Assembly: GCA_014729495.1 (NCBI GenBank)
Contig: WJJV01000015.1
Span: 1-7,321, forward strand
Length of the DNA: 7,321 nt
Direction: 5' to 3'
DNA from: Candidatus Woesearchaeota archaeon
GTDB taxonomy: Archaea; Nanobdellota; Nanobdellia; Woesearchaeales; UBA12501
Position 1 is the first letter of the stretch, and the number at the start of each line of letters is the position of its first letter. Positions 5,527 to 7,321 of this stretch are shown in pieces. Under the pieces are notes generated by a model, which saw only the letters and a program-made list of their open reading frames with translations, was not told the origin of the DNA and ran no database searches. The translations under genes and the position numbers were made by a program.

Positions 5527-6240
5527 ATGGAGCTTATACTTAAGAAAAAACCTAAGAATCCGGTGATAATCGAAGGATTTCCTGGATTCGGTCTTGTAGG
5601 GACGATAACTACTGAATTTCTCATTGAGCAATTGAAGGCAGAGCCAATAGGCACTATAAAGTGCGATGACATACCTGCGATGATCGCAATACACGGCGGA
5701 GAGGTCATGCAGCCGATCGGAGTATTCTATGACAAGAAGCACAATATAGTCATAATCCATATTGTCACGACAGTGCAGGGCATTGAGTGGCAGCTCTCTG
5801 ATGTCATCACAAAGATGGCAAAGCAGCTCAATGCAAAGAGCGTCATAAGCCTGGAAGGGGTGGCAAGCCCTATGCAGGAGGATGAAAAGATGACTTCATT
5901 CTATTACACAAACCTAGAGAAGCACAAGAAGATATTCCAGAAGAACAGCATAAAGCCCCTGAAAGAGGGTATCATACTGGGAGTAACAGGAGCCCTGCTT
6001 CTTGACACTGAAAAGCTTCCTCTTACATGCGTGTTCGCAGAGACGCATTCTGCAATGCCTGACTCAAAGGCTTCTGCAAGGGTGATAGGCATAATCGACA
6101 AGCTGCTGGGTCTTGAGATACCCACAGGGCCATTGATGAAAGAGGCTGAGAAGTTTGAGTCAAAGCTCAAGGGCATACTCCAGCAGAGCAAGAATGTCTC
6201 AGAGCAGCAGATGAAGAAAAGGATGAATTATGTGGGATGA
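5527..6240 (+). CDS. PAC2-family protein, proteasome assembly chaperone homologue
   Basis: The 237-residue product has the PAC2 fold signature: an N-terminal strand and Gly-rich turn PVIIEGFPGFGLVG (12-25), a middle strand HNIVIIHI (72-79), SVISLEGVA (105-113), an ILGVTGALLL segment (150-159), and AETHSAMPDSKASARVI (171-187), followed by a charged C-terminal helix (203-232). In archaea, PAC2 members such as PbaA and PbaB are related to eukaryotic PAC1-PAC2 chaperones, and PbaB helps assemble the 20S proteasome. The C-terminus, MNYVG, has a Tyr third from the end; this is close to but not a true HbYX proteasome-binding tail, where Tyr is penultimate. PAC2 is a broad family, so the proteasome role is an inference. 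The last 13 nt overlap the convergent 53-residue gene. Confidence 0.88.
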   Translation: MELILKKKPKNPVIIEGFPGFGLVGTITTEFLIEQLKAEPIGTIKCDDIPAMIAIHGGEVMQPIGVFYDKKHNIVIIHIVTTVQGIEWQLSDVITKMAKQLNAKSVISLEGVASPMQEDEKMTSFYYTNLEKHKKIFQKNSIKPLKEGIILGVTGALLLDTEKLPLTCVFAETHSAMPDSKASARVIGIIDKLLGLEIPTGPLMKEAEKFESKLKGILQQSKNVSEQQMKKRMNYVG

Positions 6241-6389
6241 TCAATAATTTTCTTTTGCTCAGAACTCCATTTCTTGTTATTCTTTTTCTTTATCCACTCA
6301 GCATATTTATCTATAAAATCAAGCCTGTCCAGAAAATTCCTCTTTTTCTGCTCCTTAAGCTGATCAAGATCTATGTCAGGAAGTTTCAT
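6228..6389 (-). CDS. 53-residue charged protein coupled to the nucleotidyltransferase
   Basis: This short frame starts MKLPDIDLDQLKEQKKRNF and ends IIDHPT. Its ATG overlaps the TGA stop of the upstream nucleotidyltransferase as ATGA, which strongly suggests translational coupling and that it is a real gene despite its size. It is very rich in Lys (about one residue in five), with Asp/Glu making it amphipathic: LDRLDFIDKYAEWIKKKNNKKW looks like one or two helices when read in two parts (20-31 and 32-41). There is no signal peptide or membrane segment. I do not recognise a family. Position downstream of an AbiEii-like nucleotidyltransferase suggests a partner or neutraliser, which is an inference from gene order only. 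Its end overlaps the PAC2 gene by 13 nt in the opposite direction. Confidence 0.68.
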   Translation of the reverse strand: MKLPDIDLDQLKEQKKRNFLDRLDFIDKYAEWIKKKNNKKWSSEQKKIIDHPT

Positions 6390-6985
6390 TCTAGATACCT
6401 CAGAAGATTATCTCTTATTTTAAGCTTTTGGTTGAATTTATCAAGCAGGTCAAGATCAAGCCTTTCAAAGAATAACTTGTAAAGAAATCTTGCGTCTTCA
6501 ATATCCTTCTCGCTCCCTAAAAACAGCTTATATGATATCTGAAGCTCAATTGGAGAAATATAGAAAGATTTTTTGTTTAATGCCACCTTGATCTTATTAT
6601 CAAGAACCCATTTATCAAGTTCTGTGAAAGGAAATTTAACTTCCATATTAGGTATAAATTCCCCCTTAAAGGAAAATCTTATCGCATTCTTATTGCAGAG
6701 GTAAGAATTATAAGCATCTTTGATACTGTCAGTTATGATGCACTCAAAGTCTTTACATAAAGCATTCCATAATTCAGTAAATTTATCAATATCCATCTCC
6801 TCAATAATCAGGTCAATGTCCTCTGAGTTTCTGCTTCTTCCAAAGAGAATAGAGACATAGCCAGATACTACAACATAGTTTATGTCCAGCTTATTAAGAA
6901 TATCTGTAAAATTGATAACAAAACTATCAAGAGAGTTCAACTCTTTCTTGAGTTCGATACTCTTTCCTGAGAATCTGATATCCAT
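6386..6985 (-). CDS. AbiEii-like nucleotidyltransferase
   Basis: The 199-residue protein has a polymerase-beta-type nucleotidyltransferase core. The motif at 38-61 contains SGYVSILFGRSRNSEDIDL, with metal-binding Asp56 and Asp58 in DID; a likely third carboxylate is Glu115 in NMEVKF. The C-terminal part (142-171), with ISPIELQISYKL and EKDIEDARFLYKL, is the helical segment typical of AbiEii/DUF6036-like enzymes. Known relatives transfer nucleotides to targets such as tRNA and act as toxins in abortive-infection systems; the substrate here is unknown. The first Gly of the classic hG[G/S] motif is replaced by Ser (SGYVS), so the nucleotide loop differs slightly. TTG (6991) and GTG (6988) codons precede the ATG in frame, but the TATA box at 7009-7016 predicts a leaderless start at the ATG 6985. 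Base composition is visibly AT-richer than lonB. Confidence 0.8.
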   Translation of the reverse strand: MDIRFSGKSIELKKELNSLDSFVINFTDILNKLDINYVVVSGYVSILFGRSRNSEDIDLIIEEMDIDKFTELWNALCKDFECIITDSIKDAYNSYLCNKNAIRFSFKGEFIPNMEVKFPFTELDKWVLDNKIKVALNKKSFYISPIELQISYKLFLGSEKDIEDARFLYKLFFERLDLDLLDKFNQKLKIRDNLLRYLE

Positions 6986-7008
6986 CACCAAATAAAGTGC
7001 TCATAGAG

Positions 7009-7016
7009 TTTAAAAA
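7009..7016 (-). promoter_or_regulatory. TATA box of the nucleotidyltransferase operon (leaderless geometry)
   Basis: TTTTTAAA on the minus strand, preceded by AAACA, centred about 27 nt upstream of the ATG at 6985. No Shine-Dalgarno lies at useful spacing; a GGTG abuts the ATG directly. The downstream 53-residue gene has no promoter of its own and depends on this one. Confidence 0.6.
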
Positions 7017-7074
7017 TGTTTCTTATTAGCGTCAATAAGTTTTCATCCCTGCCTGCATATGATATATTATTTAC

Positions 7075-7088
7075 TTTCTATATAGAAA
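7075..7088. repeat. 14-bp perfect palindrome upstream of the nucleotidyltransferase
   Basis: TTTCTATATAGAAA is self-complementary and lies about 60 nt upstream of the nucleotidyltransferase TATA box. It could be a binding site for a dimeric regulator, but in such AT-rich DNA it may be chance. The remaining intergenic bases (6992-7158) hold no gene. Confidence 0.3.
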
Positions 7089-7100
7089 ATAAATAGAAAG

Positions 7101-7150
7101 AAAAAAAGCCGACATCAGGGAGGATTGATGTGTGGTGGGAGGCTTTTTTC
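7101..7150 (-). terminator. Hairpin plus U-tract terminator of the right-edge gene
   Basis: AAAAAAGCC (7102-7110) pairs with GGCTTTTTT (7141-7149), and inside it ACATC (7112-7116) pairs with GATGT (7127-7131). On the minus strand the stem is followed by a run of seven U, 8 nt after the stop of the gene at 7159. It reads as an intrinsic-type terminator and is symmetric enough to work in both directions. A clear GC-stem terminator is less usual in archaea, which mostly need only U-tracts. Confidence 0.6.
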
Positions 7151-7158
7151 TTTGTGTA

Positions 7159-7321
7159 TCAGACAGGCAATTCCTGGCTGGCCCATTCCTCTAGAACATC
7201 CGGCGAAGCATCCTTGATTACGGATACCAGGCCAGGAAAGTCCTCGTTAAAGCGGAATGTATAGGCGCAGTTTAGCAGCCTGTCCCTGAGACAAGCATCG
7301 TACTCTGGCAGGCACTTGGAA
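7159..7321 (-). CDS. C-terminal fragment of an unrecognised protein, cut by the window edge
   Basis: On the minus strand an open frame enters from the right edge and ends at TGA 7159-7161, giving the last 53 residues (from SKCLPEYDACLRDRLLNCAY to EEWASQELPV). It is mildly acidic, contains three Cys (3, 10, 18 of the fragment) and appears helical, with no membrane segment. The well-placed terminator just downstream supports it as a real gene. GC content is about 52% over 7201-7260, much higher than the neighbouring nucleotidyltransferase. The family cannot be named from this tail. Confidence 0.6.
   Translation of the reverse strand, partial: SKCLPEYDACLRDRLLNCAYTFRFNEDFPGLVSVIKDASPDVLEEWASQELPV

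Noticed and set aside
5440..5760. N-terminal extension of the AlkD-like protein up to 5760
   Set aside because: It runs antisense through the PAC2 gene and the shared promoter region; family length fits the short form.
6237..6482. 81-residue hydrophobic frame on the plus strand
   Set aside because: It is antisense to the 53-residue protein and the end of the nucleotidyltransferase, has no ribosome binding site, and its Leu/Phe content comes from AT-rich antisense.
7128..7210. Short plus-strand frame MCGGRLFS... with a GGGAGG upstream
   Set aside because: It overlaps the terminator stem and the antisense right-edge gene; the Shine-Dalgarno-like word is part of the hairpin loop.

Overview
The window looks like chromosomal DNA of an archaeon. 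It encodes a membrane-anchored archaeal LonB protease and a PAC2-family (proteasome assembly chaperone-like) protein. A-box/TATA promoters (TTTAAATA, TTTATATA and similar) lie about 27 nt upstream of either a GGTG-type ribosome binding site or directly of the start codon. Coding density, short genes and frequent ATA/AGA/AGG codons would fit a DPANN-type lineage such as Woesearchaeota, but that lineage call is an inference and no rRNA gene is present to test it.

Layout from left to right. 2-664 (+) is a six-helix membrane protein with a YjdF/DUF2238-like pattern. Convergent to it, 673-1305 (-) is a secreted, C-terminally anchored protein with six ectodomain cysteines and an acidic Ser/Asp linker. 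1461-3332 (-) is LonB, complete, with both ATPase and Ser-Lys protease residues. 3492-3911 (+) is a small four-helix membrane protein, and 3943-4218 (-) is a DUF4190-like two-helix membrane protein. 4219-4785 has no gene. It holds a compact, unusual array of hairpins and repeats bounded by TTAA-adjacent inverted repeats (about 4299-4664) and an isolated hairpin at 4703-4741. 4786-5439 (-) is an AlkD-like HEAT-repeat DNA alkylation repair protein, divergent from the PAC2 gene at 5527-6240 (+). 6228-6389 and 6386-6985 (both -) form a two-gene unit: an AbiEii-like nucleotidyltransferase followed, with an ATGA stop/start overlap, by a 53-residue charged protein. A last gene (7159-7321, -) runs off the right edge and is followed by a hairpin/U-tract terminator.

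Most genes are single transcription units with their own promoter. LonB and PAC2 both belong to protein quality control, AlkD to DNA repair, and four genes encode membrane or anchored proteins of unknown role. The nucleotidyltransferase pair is clearly more AT-rich than LonB and may have been acquired. The promoter geometry splits the genes into two classes: leaderless (4218, 5439, 6985) and short-leader with a Shine-Dalgarno (1305, 3332, 5527, and with a longer leader 3492). The items most worth following up are the hairpin/repeat array at 4299-4664 and the nucleotidyltransferase plus small-protein pair.
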